Shown here in pieces: positions 39,533 to 48,527 of a stretch of 52,910 bases of DNA. Position 1 is the first letter of the stretch. The number at the start of each line of letters is the position of its first letter. The notes under the pieces are model-generated. The model searched no databases. It was not told where the DNA came from and was given only the letters and a program-made list of their open reading frames with translations. The stretch is taken from positions 1 to 52,910 of the forward strand of contig CBDUZW010000029.1 of NCBI GenBank assembly GCA_965371805.1. Direction: 5' to 3'. This DNA comes from JAOZTV01 sp965371805. GTDB taxonomy: Bacteria; Acidobacteriota; Aminicenantia; UBA2199. A program made the translations under genes and the position numbers.

Positions 39533-40487
39533 GTCAAATAAGGAAATGAATTTATCAGACTTACTCAGGAATATTGAGAAAGAAAAAGGTCCGGAAATAT
39601 ATCTAAAATATAAAAATATAGAGTTTTCAGAAGAAGAAAAAAAACTAATAATTGCAAATTTTTTAGATAATTTAACAAGTCAGAAACAGCCATCTTTTTT
39701 TTTAAATGAATATTTTAAGCTTTCAATACTGAAAAAAGTATTTCCGGAGCTTTATAAATTAACCTTAACCTTACACGATCCTGTTTTTCATCCGGAACAA
39801 GATGAAATGGGATTGAATACTGTTTGGGGGCATGTTGTTATTACTCTGGATATTGCAAAAAAAACAGCAATGCTTTTTAATCTTGATAAAAATGAAACAT
39901 CAGCTTTATTACTCGGAACATTAATACATGATATAGGAAAGTCTGAAGTTACTGAATGGGAATATAAAAGAGGACGAATGGTTGTTACATCAATTCTTCA
40001 TGACTCAAAAGGTGTGAAAATTGGAGAGCAATTTTTAGAAAAGCTTGGTGTTTTTGATAAGGATGATTTTCCAATTAAAACTATTATACTGAGTTTGATT
40101 AAATATCATCATAGAATATTTGAATTACATAGAAACAGAGATCTAATAAAAATAAGTGCCATTTCCAAATTAAGAAGAGATATGCTTGGTTATGAAAAAA
40201 TTCTAATCCTGCTTGATTTCGCTGACAGGCAATCCAGAAACCCTGATCCGTTAAAATTTAGTACACTTGACCTGGTATCAAAGTGGATATTAAAGAAAAG
40301 AGATGAATGTTTAGCAATTGAATCAAAACCTAAACCACTTATTATGGGTAGAGATCTCCTGGCTCTCGGAATGAGTCCCGGGAAAAATATTGGTTTGATT
40401 GTAAAAGAGTATTATCTAAAGCAATTGAGTGGAGAATTTTCATCAAAAGAAGAAGGGATAAAATCTCTAGAAGCATCCCTAAAATAA
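39519..40487 (+). CDS. HD-domain (HDIG) protein, predicted phosphohydrolase
   Basis: The protein of about 322 residues has an HD domain with WGHVVITLDIA (His105) and the HDIGK motif LLGTLIHDIGKSEVTEW (His137/Asp138), then SILHDSKGVKIGEQFLEKLGV and IKYHHRIFELH. The spacing resembles HD domains of CCA-adding enzymes and related phosphohydrolases; the nucleotidyltransferase part is absent. The metal-dependent substrate is unknown. Two adjacent ATGs at 39519 and 39522, and one at 39546, are possible starts. It is coupled with the PilZ-like gene. Confidence 0.8.
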   Translation: MMIAESNKEMNLSDLLRNIEKEKGPEIYLKYKNIEFSEEEKKLIIANFLDNLTSQKQPSFFLNEYFKLSILKKVFPELYKLTLTLHDPVFHPEQDEMGLNTVWGHVVITLDIAKKTAMLFNLDKNETSALLLGTLIHDIGKSEVTEWEYKRGRMVVTSILHDSKGVKIGEQFLEKLGVFDKDDFPIKTIILSLIKYHHRIFELHRNRDLIKISAISKLRRDMLGYEKILILLDFADRQSRNPDPLKFSTLDLVSKWILKKRDECLAIESKPKPLIMGRDLLALGMSPGKNIGLIVKEYYLKQLSGEFSSKEEGIKSLEASLK

Positions 40488-40590
40488 GTTTTCATATAAA
40501 CTTATAATTAATTTACATTTTTTTTATTCTTGTAAACCTATATAGATTTTTTGGAGTCTAAAGATTTGTAAAATGAAAAGGAGGATTTAA

Positions 40591-41739
40591 ATGAAATTTA
40601 CAAAAATTATATTAATGGTGATTCTGGTATTGAGTGTTTTGAATATACCTGGATATGGAATCGGAAATGAAAAGAATGATGAAAAACTTCAGTTGAAAAT
40701 AGCTGCATTAGATTCATTGCTAACTATGAATCATAAAAATGTTCTTCCAATTTTAGAAAAGTTTTTAAAATCATCAGTTAATCCGAAATTAAGGGAAAAA
40801 GCTGTTTTTATTTTAAGTCAGCAGAGTGGAGAAAAAGCCTTAAATTTGCTGTTTAATCTTGCGAAAAATGATTCTTCTCCTAAAATTAGAGAGAAAGCAA
40901 TATTCTGGATAGGACAACAAAATGGTGATAAAAGCTATAAATTTTTGTCTGGACTCTATGATAGTACAAAAGATGTTAGAATTAAAAAGAAAATTATTTT
41001 TTCATTATCTCAACTAAACTCTGAAAAAGCCTATGAAAAACTTAGCTCTATAGCAAAACAAGATCCAAATATGAAGATTAGAGAGAAAGCGATATTCTGG
41101 ATTGGCCAGAGTAATAGTGAAAAAAGCTTTAAACTTCTGTCAGAGTTGTATAATAGCCAAAAGGATAGTGGCGTTAAATATAAAATTATTTTCGCTCTGT
41201 CACAACAGAATAGTGAAAATGCATTTAACAAACTTGCAGAGATTGCTACTAAAGACAGTGATATGAAATCAAGGGAAAAGGCAATCTTTTGGATTGGTCA
41301 GAGTAATAGTGAAAAAAGTTTTAAACTTCTTTCAAATATATATAATACTCAAAAAGATTCTAATATTAAACAGAAAGTTATTTTTGCTTTCTCACAACAG
41401 AATAGTGAACAAGCATTCAATAAACTTGCAGAGATTGCTACTAAAGATAGTGATATGAAAGCAAGAGAGAAAGCTATCTTCTGGATAGGACAAGGAAATA
41501 GTGAAAAAAGTTTACCATTACTACTGAAAATTTATAAAACTTCAAAAAACACAAATTTAAAACAGAAAGTAATCTTCTCCTTATCTCAACTAAATAATGA
41601 GAAGGCATTTAATGTATTGGTCTCAATTGCAAAAACTGATAAAGATTCTGATCTCAGAAAAAAGGCTATCTTCTGGATTGGACAAAGTAATAATTCAAAA
41701 GCAGGAAAAGTCCTTGAGGAGATAATAAATGAAAACTAA
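40591..41739 (+). CDS. Exported HEAT-repeat protein with alternating 32-residue units
   Basis: The 382-residue protein has a signal peptide (MKFTKIILMVILVLSVLNIPGYG). About ten HEAT-type repeats of 32 residues alternate IFWIGQxNxEKSxxLL and IFxxSQxNxEKAxxxL, so the true unit is a 64-residue pair. Neighbouring pairs are almost the same at DNA level 192 bases apart (41227 and 41419), pointing to recent expansion. It would form a periplasmic binding solenoid. The stop overlaps the next gene by 11 bases. AAGGAGG precedes the ATG. Confidence 0.88.
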   Translation: MKFTKIILMVILVLSVLNIPGYGIGNEKNDEKLQLKIAALDSLLTMNHKNVLPILEKFLKSSVNPKLREKAVFILSQQSGEKALNLLFNLAKNDSSPKIREKAIFWIGQQNGDKSYKFLSGLYDSTKDVRIKKKIIFSLSQLNSEKAYEKLSSIAKQDPNMKIREKAIFWIGQSNSEKSFKLLSELYNSQKDSGVKYKIIFALSQQNSENAFNKLAEIATKDSDMKSREKAIFWIGQSNSEKSFKLLSNIYNTQKDSNIKQKVIFAFSQQNSEQAFNKLAEIATKDSDMKAREKAIFWIGQGNSEKSLPLLLKIYKTSKNTNLKQKVIFSLSQLNNEKAFNVLVSIAKTDKDSDLRKKAIFWIGQSNNSKAGKVLEEIINEN

Positions 41740-42844
41740 ATCAGTATTAACTGTATTTATATTAATAATATTCAGTTTTCTGAGTTTTGCAAATAAGATC
41801 GTCAAAGCCCCTGATTCAATAAAGGGGCTTGATGCGAAGTTTAATTGGGCAAAAAAAAATTCAAAAGAAAACAAATATATTATATATTCAATAAAAGTAT
41901 TGATGAATGAGCACTCTCACTATGGTTCATGGCATAGTGATTCGGAAGATATCATTTCATTAGGAGAAATTCTTACTGGAGATAAATCTTTTTCTAAAGA
42001 AAGATCACACGTAGTGTCAATAAAAAAAGCAGCAAAAATGGCTTTAAATGAATATAAAGAAGAATATAAAAACTCAACAAAAAAGGTTTTAAAAAATGTT
42101 GCAATTATTTTCAGATATGAAAAAGAATCAAAAAATGTAGAGCTTTCAAAAATCTCTATTCATACATATGATTCAATGACAAGGATGAAAAAATTCCCTC
42201 TATACTGGCTTGGTGAAGTAAATAGTGGTGAAAGCATCAGGTTTCTAAAAAATAAATTTGATTTGCATAAAAAAATAAAGCTGCGAAAAAATCTGGTAAC
42301 AGCAGTCGCACTACATAAAAATGAGAAAAATGTTTTACCGTTTCTCTTAAAAGTAGTAAAAAACAACTATCATGACAAGGTGAGAGGAAATGCTATATTT
42401 TGGCTGGGAGAATATAATTCACCCAAAATCATCAACATACTAATGGATCTCGCAAAGAACAGCTCTGAAAAATTGGGAAAAAAAGCGGTTTTTTCTCTTT
42501 ACAGGATTAAAAGTAAAAAAGCGGATGATGGATTAATAGAGATTGCAAAAGGATCAACTAGCGACAGGATTAGAAAAAATGCAATTTTCTGGCTGGGTCA
42601 AAAAGCAACCAAAAGATCTGCTAAAGTTCTTGGAGATATCGTAAGAGATGATTCCGACCGCAGCATCCAGAATAAGGCTGTTTTTGCTCTATCACAATTG
42701 CCGGGAGATGCTGGAATAACGGCATTAATAAAAATAGCAAAAAACCATAAAAGTTTTAAAGTAAGGAAAAAAGCCATTTTCTGGTTGGGGCAGAGTAGTA
42801 ACCCAAAGGGCTTAAAAACAATAATAGACATTCTGAAAGATTAG
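41729..42844 (+). CDS. Exported HEAT-repeat protein, second of the pair
   Basis: The 371-residue protein has a signal peptide (MKTKSVLTVFILIIFSFLSF). Residues about 25-140 are a non-repeat domain (HSHYGSWHSDSEDIISLGE, VVSIKKAAKMALNEYKEEY). HEAT repeats follow with FPLYWLGEVNSGES, AIFWLGEYNSPK, AVFSLYRIKSKKA, AIFWLGQKATKRS, AVFALSQLPGDAG and AIFWLGQSSNPKG. It is homologous to the HEAT parts of the proteins at 40591 and 46102. It ends just before a strong stem-loop. Confidence 0.87.
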   Translation: MKTKSVLTVFILIIFSFLSFANKIVKAPDSIKGLDAKFNWAKKNSKENKYIIYSIKVLMNEHSHYGSWHSDSEDIISLGEILTGDKSFSKERSHVVSIKKAAKMALNEYKEEYKNSTKKVLKNVAIIFRYEKESKNVELSKISIHTYDSMTRMKKFPLYWLGEVNSGESIRFLKNKFDLHKKIKLRKNLVTAVALHKNEKNVLPFLLKVVKNNYHDKVRGNAIFWLGEYNSPKIINILMDLAKNSSEKLGKKAVFSLYRIKSKKADDGLIEIAKGSTSDRIRKNAIFWLGQKATKRSAKVLGDIVRDDSDRSIQNKAVFALSQLPGDAGITALIKIAKNHKSFKVRKKAIFWLGQSSNPKGLKTIIDILKD

Positions 42845-42858
42845 TTCAATTACAAAAC

Positions 42859-42893
42859 TTTCAAGCAGGCTGCTCTAAAAAGCCTGCTTGAAA
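42859..42893 (+). terminator. Strong stem-loop terminator after the HEAT pair
   Basis: TTTCAAGCAGGCT and AGCCTGCTTGAAA are perfect 13-bp arms around a nine-base loop, 15 bases after the stop. Only a weak T-tract follows. The stem is by far the most stable found in the window. Confidence 0.75.
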
Positions 42894-42921
42894 ATTAAGT
42901 CACAATCCCTTATCATTCTTA

Positions 42922-44982
42922 ATGAGAATGAAATTTATCTTTTTCTTTTTTATTATTTCAAATTTATTCATATATTCAGATGGATTAAAAAAAAACCTTA
43001 TTCCTGAAAAAATTTTAGAAAAAAATGCTCCAAAAATTGATGGTATACTGGAGGAAAAAGTATGGGGTTTTAAAGATAACAGCTTTAAGAAAGACACAAG
43101 CTGTGCATATGATTTTATACAGTTCGCTCCTAAAAAAGGAAAAAATGCAACTTTCCCTACAGAAATCCGTGTTCTTTATAGTAAAACCCATATTTACTTT
43201 GGCGTTTTTTGTTATGACAGTAGACCAAAAAAAATTAGTGCCACCTTAACTAAAAGAGATGCTTCTCTTGATTTAGATGATTCAATTGTGATTGGACTTG
43301 ATACATTTTTTGATCAACGTTCAGGCTACTATTTTTTTGTAAATCCATTGGGCACTCAAGCTGATGGAATATTGACAGATGATGGTAGATCATCAGATTC
43401 TACATGGGATGCAAGATGGATATCCGGAGCAAAAATTGTAGAAAATGGATGGACAACTGAGATAAAAATTCCTTTTTCAGCATTAAAATATCTTCCTGGA
43501 AAAAACAATAAATGGGGGCTTGGATTGGTTAGATTCATTCCTCGAAAATTGGAACAAGATACCTGGACCGGGCCAGTCGAAGATGGAGGGAAAGTTTCTC
43601 AGTGGGGTATTCTCAGCAATCTTGATCTTATACGTTCAAAAAATAAAGTTCAACTAATACCACATTTAATCACAAAATATGAAAAAACAAAAAACGTTGA
43701 ATTCTCAGCTGGACTGGATGCCCGTTATGCTTTGTCTCAATCTGTTTCAGCAAACATAACAGTTAACCCTGATTTTGCAATTATCGAATCTGACCAGGAA
43801 ACAATAAATTTATCCAGGTTTGAACAAAGTCTATCAGAAAAAAGGCATTTCTTTATAGAAGGATCAGAAAACTATAATCAAAGGATCAAACTGTTTTATT
43901 CAAGAAGAATAAGAGATATATATGGAGCTGTAAAAATATATGGGAAGAGTGGAGAATTTGAATATTCAGCAATGACAGTCCAAAGTAAACCTGAAGAAGA
44001 TTTTAATATTGATGGAGCTAATTTTTCGGTTGTCAGAATAAGAAAAAATATTTTCAAATCATCATCTATAGGGTTTCTTCTTTCTAATCAATTTTTAAAT
44101 AAAAAAAACTATGGAAGTTTTGGTCTTGATCTGGTCCATTTTTTCTCAAAGAAAACTAATATTACTGCTCAGCTTGCAATGAGCTATGGTGATTACAGTA
44201 AAGAAAACATAGCTTTCTTTTTAAGGCCCAGTTATGATTCTTCAGATTTCCATATACATCTGCGTTTTTCTCAATTTGGAGAAAACTTTGCAGACAATGC
44301 AAATCATTCGGGATTTATAAGAGATGATGACCGAAATGAATTGGACAGTGCTATAGCAAAGACATGGTGGATAAATAAAAATGGAGTAGACCGGTTGACC
44401 TATGATTCCAATTATAATATCTACTGGAGTAAAAAAGGTGTTTTAAGAAGTTGGGAAATATTTCAGAAACTGGGAATTGATCTTGCAAATAAATTTTCTT
44501 TTGAATTGGAGTATGAGGTGGATTATAAACTTTATGAAAGAGATTTTTATAATAAAAAATTGGAATTTAATCTTGGATATAATACAAGAGAATGGGAGTC
44601 AATTGAATTGAAGTACGAGTTTGGCAAGAGTTTTGACCTTGATTATAAAATTATTGGAGCAGAATTTAATTATAAAGTATTAAAAAACCTATCCCTTGAA
44701 TATGAACTTAATAGATTGGCTTTGAACCCGGATCCAGAGAATGAAAGTACATGGATCCATGTTTTTAGACTTACAAATTATTTTAATAAAGACCTTTATC
44801 TTAAATTGTTTTATCAGACAAATTCTGCAATTACAAAAAACAGTATTCAGGCTCTTTTTGTTTATAGGTTTCAACCTCCATTTGGAACAATCCAACTTGC
44901 CTATCAGAGAGGAAATTCAGAGAGAGGACTGAGAAGTGAACAAAATAACACAGTTTTTGTCAAATTATCTTATGTTTTTTAA
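42922..44982 (+). CDS. CBM9-like + DUF5916 outer-membrane beta-barrel protein
   Basis: The 686-residue protein has a signal peptide (MRMKFIFFFFIISNLFIYSDG). A carbohydrate-binding-module-9-like domain follows (about 30-215: APKIDGILEEKVWGF, THIYFGVFCYDS, SYYFFVNPLGTQADG, WTTEIKIPFSALKYLP). A DUF5916 part with SEKRHFFIEGSENYN leads to a long series of amphipathic strands ending in TVFVKLSYVF, the aromatic C-terminus of outer-membrane barrels. It is probably a surface protein handling a glycan-linked ligand. An alternative ATG is at 42928; the ribosome site is weak. Confidence 0.88.
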   Translation: MRMKFIFFFFIISNLFIYSDGLKKNLIPEKILEKNAPKIDGILEEKVWGFKDNSFKKDTSCAYDFIQFAPKKGKNATFPTEIRVLYSKTHIYFGVFCYDSRPKKISATLTKRDASLDLDDSIVIGLDTFFDQRSGYYFFVNPLGTQADGILTDDGRSSDSTWDARWISGAKIVENGWTTEIKIPFSALKYLPGKNNKWGLGLVRFIPRKLEQDTWTGPVEDGGKVSQWGILSNLDLIRSKNKVQLIPHLITKYEKTKNVEFSAGLDARYALSQSVSANITVNPDFAIIESDQETINLSRFEQSLSEKRHFFIEGSENYNQRIKLFYSRRIRDIYGAVKIYGKSGEFEYSAMTVQSKPEEDFNIDGANFSVVRIRKNIFKSSSIGFLLSNQFLNKKNYGSFGLDLVHFFSKKTNITAQLAMSYGDYSKENIAFFLRPSYDSSDFHIHLRFSQFGENFADNANHSGFIRDDDRNELDSAIAKTWWINKNGVDRLTYDSNYNIYWSKKGVLRSWEIFQKLGIDLANKFSFELEYEVDYKLYERDFYNKKLEFNLGYNTREWESIELKYEFGKSFDLDYKIIGAEFNYKVLKNLSLEYELNRLALNPDPENESTWIHVFRLTNYFNKDLYLKLFYQTNSAITKNSIQALFVYRFQPPFGTIQLAYQRGNSERGLRSEQNNTVFVKLSYVF

Positions 44983-45112
44983 CAAAACGACTCTTAAAAC
45001 TTGCGAAATAGGTGACTTCTTTATATAATACTACATATTGTGGATGTTTGTAGGAGTTGTTGCTGGGTTATTGCTTAAATAACCGGGACCTATAGAAGGG
45101 GAATACAGAAAA

Positions 45113-45427
45113 ATGAAAAAAAAAATAATTATAATAGTAATAATAAAAGCCATTGTGATTATATGGATAATATATCATCATAATTACAAACAGGATGATT
45201 TAAAAATAATTGGGAACAATGTTGATGTATTTATTGAAGAGAGAGCAATAGCATTAAATTTAAAAGTTTTAGATTATAAAAAAAACGATTTTATCAAATT
45301 AAGATATCTACCCCAAAATGAAGGAAAACCTGAAAGTAAAGAAATTGATTCTTATCTTTATATTAATTTTGATAAAGTAAAATATTATAGAATTGTTAAA
45401 AAATTAAAAGGAGAATTATCTAAATGA
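45113..45427 (+). CDS. Small single-helix membrane protein (GDYXXLXY-like, uncertain)
   Basis: The 104-residue protein has one N-terminal membrane helix (MKKKIIIIVIIKAIVIIWII). A short extracytoplasmic part contains LDYKKNDFIKLRYLPQ, loosely like the GDYxxLxY motif family, but shorter than usual family members. AGAAGGGG lies about 15 bases before the ATG. It overlaps the DUF4395 gene by four bases (ATGA). The function is unknown. Confidence 0.5.
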   Translation: MKKKIIIIVIIKAIVIIWIIYHHNYKQDDLKIIGNNVDVFIEERAIALNLKVLDYKKNDFIKLRYLPQNEGKPESKEIDSYLYINFDKVKYYRIVKKLKGELSK

Positions 45428-46095
45428 AAAAAGAAAATAAAGTAATAAATTTTGGAGAAGATGTAGAAGGATATAATATTCCTGTTTTAAACGAACGTGA
45501 AATAAGAGCTTCAGCAGGTATACTGTTTTTGTCTGTATTTATTACTATAATGATAGCAGTGTTTAAAGGTGATTTTTTACCAATAAAGTTTTTCGTAGTT
45601 ATATTTCTTACAGATTTTATAATTCGTGTATTTATTAATCCAAAGTATTCACCTACATTAATAATAGGGCGGTTGATAGTTAGGAACCAGATTCCGGAAT
45701 ATGTAGGTGCTGCACAAAAAAAATTTGCCTGGGTAATTGGTTTGATATTGGCAGTCATCATGCTTATTTTATTAGTGGTTGTAAATTCATATAGTCCAAT
45801 AACGGGTATTATCTGTCTGATTTGCTTAATATTTTTGTTTTTTGAATCAGCCTTCGGTATTTGCCTGGGATGTAAGTTTTATGGTTGGTTTTACAAAGAA
45901 AAAGCACAGTACTGTCCAGGTGAAGTCTGTGATGTAAAGGCAAAACAGGATATTCAGAAAACATCAAAGGTTCAAATCCTTATAGTTTTTGGTTTTATTG
46001 CGTATATTATACTTGCAGTGTTCTTATTTAATGATAATTTTAGTATAAAACCAAATGACTTATTTGAAATATTAAATGGTTCAGTAACTAAATAA
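45424..46095 (+). CDS. DUF4395 membrane protein
   Basis: The 223-residue protein has four membrane helices at about 30-150 and the DUF4395 pattern: ILNEREIRASAGI-like start, IRVFINPKYSPT, KFAWVIGLILAVIM, and FFESAFGICLGCKFYGWFYKEKAQYCPGEVC with conserved cysteines. A fifth helix lies near the C-terminus (about 180-205). Some family members are linked to thiol-redox or sulfur transfer, but the role is unknown. AAAAGGAG precedes the start. Confidence 0.88.
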   Translation: MKKENKVINFGEDVEGYNIPVLNEREIRASAGILFLSVFITIMIAVFKGDFLPIKFFVVIFLTDFIIRVFINPKYSPTLIIGRLIVRNQIPEYVGAAQKKFAWVIGLILAVIMLILLVVVNSYSPITGIICLICLIFLFFESAFGICLGCKFYGWFYKEKAQYCPGEVCDVKAKQDIQKTSKVQILIVFGFIAYIILAVFLFNDNFSIKPNDLFEILNGSVTK

Positions 46096-46101
46096 AAAAG
46101 C

Positions 46102-47025
46102 CTAGTCAAATAGAACTTCATTTAAGAAATCTGCCGCTGCTTTACTTTTACTTTGACCGATCCAAAAGAGAAGTTTCTTTTTAAGTTCAATACTTTTTTC
46201 AAGCCTATATAGTTTGATAAGCTCAATTATTCCCATTTTTCCGGTTTGAGAAATAGAAAAAATAATTTTCTTTCTTATCTTTTCATCATTACATTTACTA
46301 TATATTCCTAATAGATGTCTTAATCCTTCTTTCCCATTGATCTGACCTATCCAGAATATTGCTTTATCTTTTAGTTCGAAGGGATTTTCTGCAAGGGCTA
46401 TTTGAGCGAGTAGAGGAAGTACTCTCTTGTCTCTTTGTTGACTCAGTACAAAGACGGCTCTTTTTTTTAACTTCAATGAAACGCTACTCTCTATCATCTT
46501 TTTTAATAATGGAAAAGCTTTAGCGTCTTCAATATTTAATAAAGCATCAAGTGCATAAAGTTTTATATTTTCTTTGGATTTTTTCTCGCTACTTTTCTCT
46601 ATTATCTTCTTATAGCCACTTAATCCCCGCTTAATCAGCGCCTCAGCGATCTCTATTCTTAATATTTCTCCATCGTCAGCCCAATTGCTGGATGGGAAGT
46701 TTTGAATGAGATTGTTTAGCTTTTCAATTGCATATTCCAGGGTTTCAACTTGTATTTCTCTATCCTCAATGTTTTTTGCATTTTTTTTTAAAGAATATGC
46801 AAGCCAATATAATGATTTATCCTTTAATCTATTTGTCCCATTGTTTTTCGTAATATTCTCAAGTAACTTTATTGCAGCATTCCATCTCTTTTTTAGAATT
46901 AGTTTTTTTGCATTTTTATATTCAAATTTTACTGTCTTTTCTTTATCAGATGTATCGGCCTTTAAAGTAAAGACAGATGTGCTGAACGCCAATAAACTTA
47001 TAAGGATTATTTTTTTTATATTCAT
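46102..47025 (-). CDS. Exported HEAT-repeat protein of the ECF sigma operon
   Basis: The 307-residue protein has a signal peptide (MNIKKIILISLLAFSTSVFTLKA). A TPR-like N-terminal part follows (KLILKKRWNAAIKLLENITKNNG, WLAYSLKKNAKNIEDRE, EYAIEKLNNLIQNFPSS), then HEAT repeats with AVFVLSQQRDKRVLPLLA, AIFWIGQINGKEGLRHLL, IIFSISQTGKMGIIELI and LLFWIGQSKSKAAADFL. The signature FWIGQ/FSxSQ alternation is shared with the proteins at 40591 and 41729. It overlaps the anti-sigma gene by four bases and probably works with it in the periplasm. Confidence 0.87.
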   Translation of the reverse strand: MNIKKIILISLLAFSTSVFTLKADTSDKEKTVKFEYKNAKKLILKKRWNAAIKLLENITKNNGTNRLKDKSLYWLAYSLKKNAKNIEDREIQVETLEYAIEKLNNLIQNFPSSNWADDGEILRIEIAEALIKRGLSGYKKIIEKSSEKKSKENIKLYALDALLNIEDAKAFPLLKKMIESSVSLKLKKRAVFVLSQQRDKRVLPLLAQIALAENPFELKDKAIFWIGQINGKEGLRHLLGIYSKCNDEKIRKKIIFSISQTGKMGIIELIKLYRLEKSIELKKKLLFWIGQSKSKAAADFLNEVLFD

Positions 47026-47837
47026 ATTGTTTCTCCCACTTTTGCTTTTTTATAAAATCGATTCTTCTTTTTCAACATATTCATTTTAAAAAGAACATCA
47101 CTGCCATTTAACATGTACTTGACGCTCTTTATTTTTTCATTTCCAGTAGAGCTATCATTAATTATCTCTAATAGAATTAGTTGCAGATCTTCTATAAGGG
47201 ATTTTAATTGAGGGTCATTATTCTTATCAGCAACTCTCTTAAGTAGATAATTCTGTAACATAAGTTTTTTTAACAGGTCTTTTTTTATTGACAGGAATTC
47301 TGAACCACTCTCATCCGAAGCCTGATAATTTGAATATTCGGCAAATATTGGTTTTAAATCATCCATATGATTATTAACCATTGAATAATAACGGGAATTT
47401 TTATCAATAGAATTATTTGAACTATTAGAAATTATTTGGTTATTGTTTTGTAAAATAGATGAACTTTCCGGAGAAAAAAGCATTTTCCCTAAAAACAACC
47501 CAAATAGTATTAGAACTAAAGCGGCTGTCGGAATAGCAAATTTCCTATGGTCAACCAAAAGGATAGACATAGAGGTTCTGATCCTTTCCTGAATAGTAGG
47601 TTTATCTAAAAAAGCCTTTTCTGAGAGATTATTCCAATAATTATCCCAAAACTCTTCTTTCATTTCCGGCCTTTTTCTTTTTTCCATAATATTTAATGTA
47701 GCTTTAAATTCAGTAAACTGAGAGCTACAACTTTCGCAACTATTTAAATGTTCATTAAATCTCTTTAGTTGCTCTCCTGTCAGTTCTTCTGAGATGGCCT
47801 CACCGAACATAAGTTCTATTTGTTTACAGTTTTTCAT
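47022..47837 (-). CDS. Membrane anti-sigma factor with zinc-finger domain
   Basis: The 271-residue protein has a ZAS/zf-HC2 domain with His30-x3-Cys34-x2-Cys37 (EHLNSCESC). A transmembrane helix at about 98-116 (FAIPTAALVLILFGLFLG) and a periplasmic helical part of about 150 residues follow. Such proteins hold the cognate ECF sigma at the membrane until a signal frees it. It starts right after the sigma stop and overlaps the HEAT gene, so all three are co-translated. Confidence 0.88.
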   Translation of the reverse strand: MKNCKQIELMFGEAISEELTGEQLKRFNEHLNSCESCSSQFTEFKATLNIMEKRKRPEMKEEFWDNYWNNLSEKAFLDKPTIQERIRTSMSILLVDHRKFAIPTAALVLILFGLFLGKMLFSPESSSILQNNNQIISNSSNNSIDKNSRYYSMVNNHMDDLKPIFAEYSNYQASDESGSEFLSIKKDLLKKLMLQNYLLKRVADKNNDPQLKSLIEDLQLILLEIINDSSTGNEKIKSVKYMLNGSDVLFKMNMLKKKNRFYKKAKVGETI

Positions 47838-48443
47838 TTAAGCCCCTATCAGCATTTGCTTTTTATAATAATCCAACTCTTTTTTCAATTTTTTTACTGC
47901 TCTAAACTGAAGGCTCTTAACCGTACCTTCAGAAATATTTAATTGCTCTGAGCATTTCTTCAACTGCATTCCCTGATAATTTCTTAACACAAATACGGCC
48001 TTTTCTCTAGGTGAAAGTTTTTCTAATGCAGCTTTCAAATGATCCTGGATCTGTTCCACTTCGGCGTATATTTCAGGAGTTATGCTATTATCTGAATCAT
48101 TCCTTTTTCTGTCAAAGGTTAAATCATCGCTATCATCAACAGTCTTTTCACTTATTTTACTGGATCCCAGTCTTTTTTGAGAGAGAAAAGTATTGACAGT
48201 AATTCTATAAAGCCATGAACTCAATAATGCTTTGCCTTTATATTTTTTCAATGATTTAAAAAGTTTCAAAAAAACCTCCTGTGAAAGGTCCTCTGCATCC
48301 TCCATTGAACCTGTCAAATCGTATGCCAGATAGAATATCTTCTTTTTATTTGTCTCAACAATTTCTCTCAGAGATTTTTTGTCTCCACTGATAGCACGTT
48401 TTACAAGTTCAACATCATGACTAATATCGCCCTTCATTATCAT
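47838..48443 (-). CDS. ECF-type RNA polymerase sigma factor
   Basis: The 201-residue protein has region 2 (about 25-95: KIFYLAYDLTGSMEDAEDLSQEVFLKLFKSLKKYKGKALLSSWLYRITVN) and region 4 (about 135-190: LEKLSPREKAVFVLRNYQGMQLKKCSEQLNISEGTVKSLQFRAVKKLKKEL). The DAEDLSQEVFLK core is typical. Starts at 48443 or 48437 both lack a clear ribosome site. Genes with matching promoters are not evident, but the homologous HEAT operon at 40591 is a plausible target. Confidence 0.93.
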   Translation of the reverse strand: MIMKGDISHDVELVKRAISGDKKSLREIVETNKKKIFYLAYDLTGSMEDAEDLSQEVFLKLFKSLKKYKGKALLSSWLYRITVNTFLSQKRLGSSKISEKTVDDSDDLTFDRKRNDSDNSITPEIYAEVEQIQDHLKAALEKLSPREKAVFVLRNYQGMQLKKCSEQLNISEGTVKSLQFRAVKKLKKELDYYKKQMLIGA

Positions 48444-48527
48444 TAGACTAACATAAACTTAAAAAAGTTTACAGATTTATTTAAATAAATGATTTTTAAG
48501 AAGAAAACATAAAAAAAATTTTATAGG

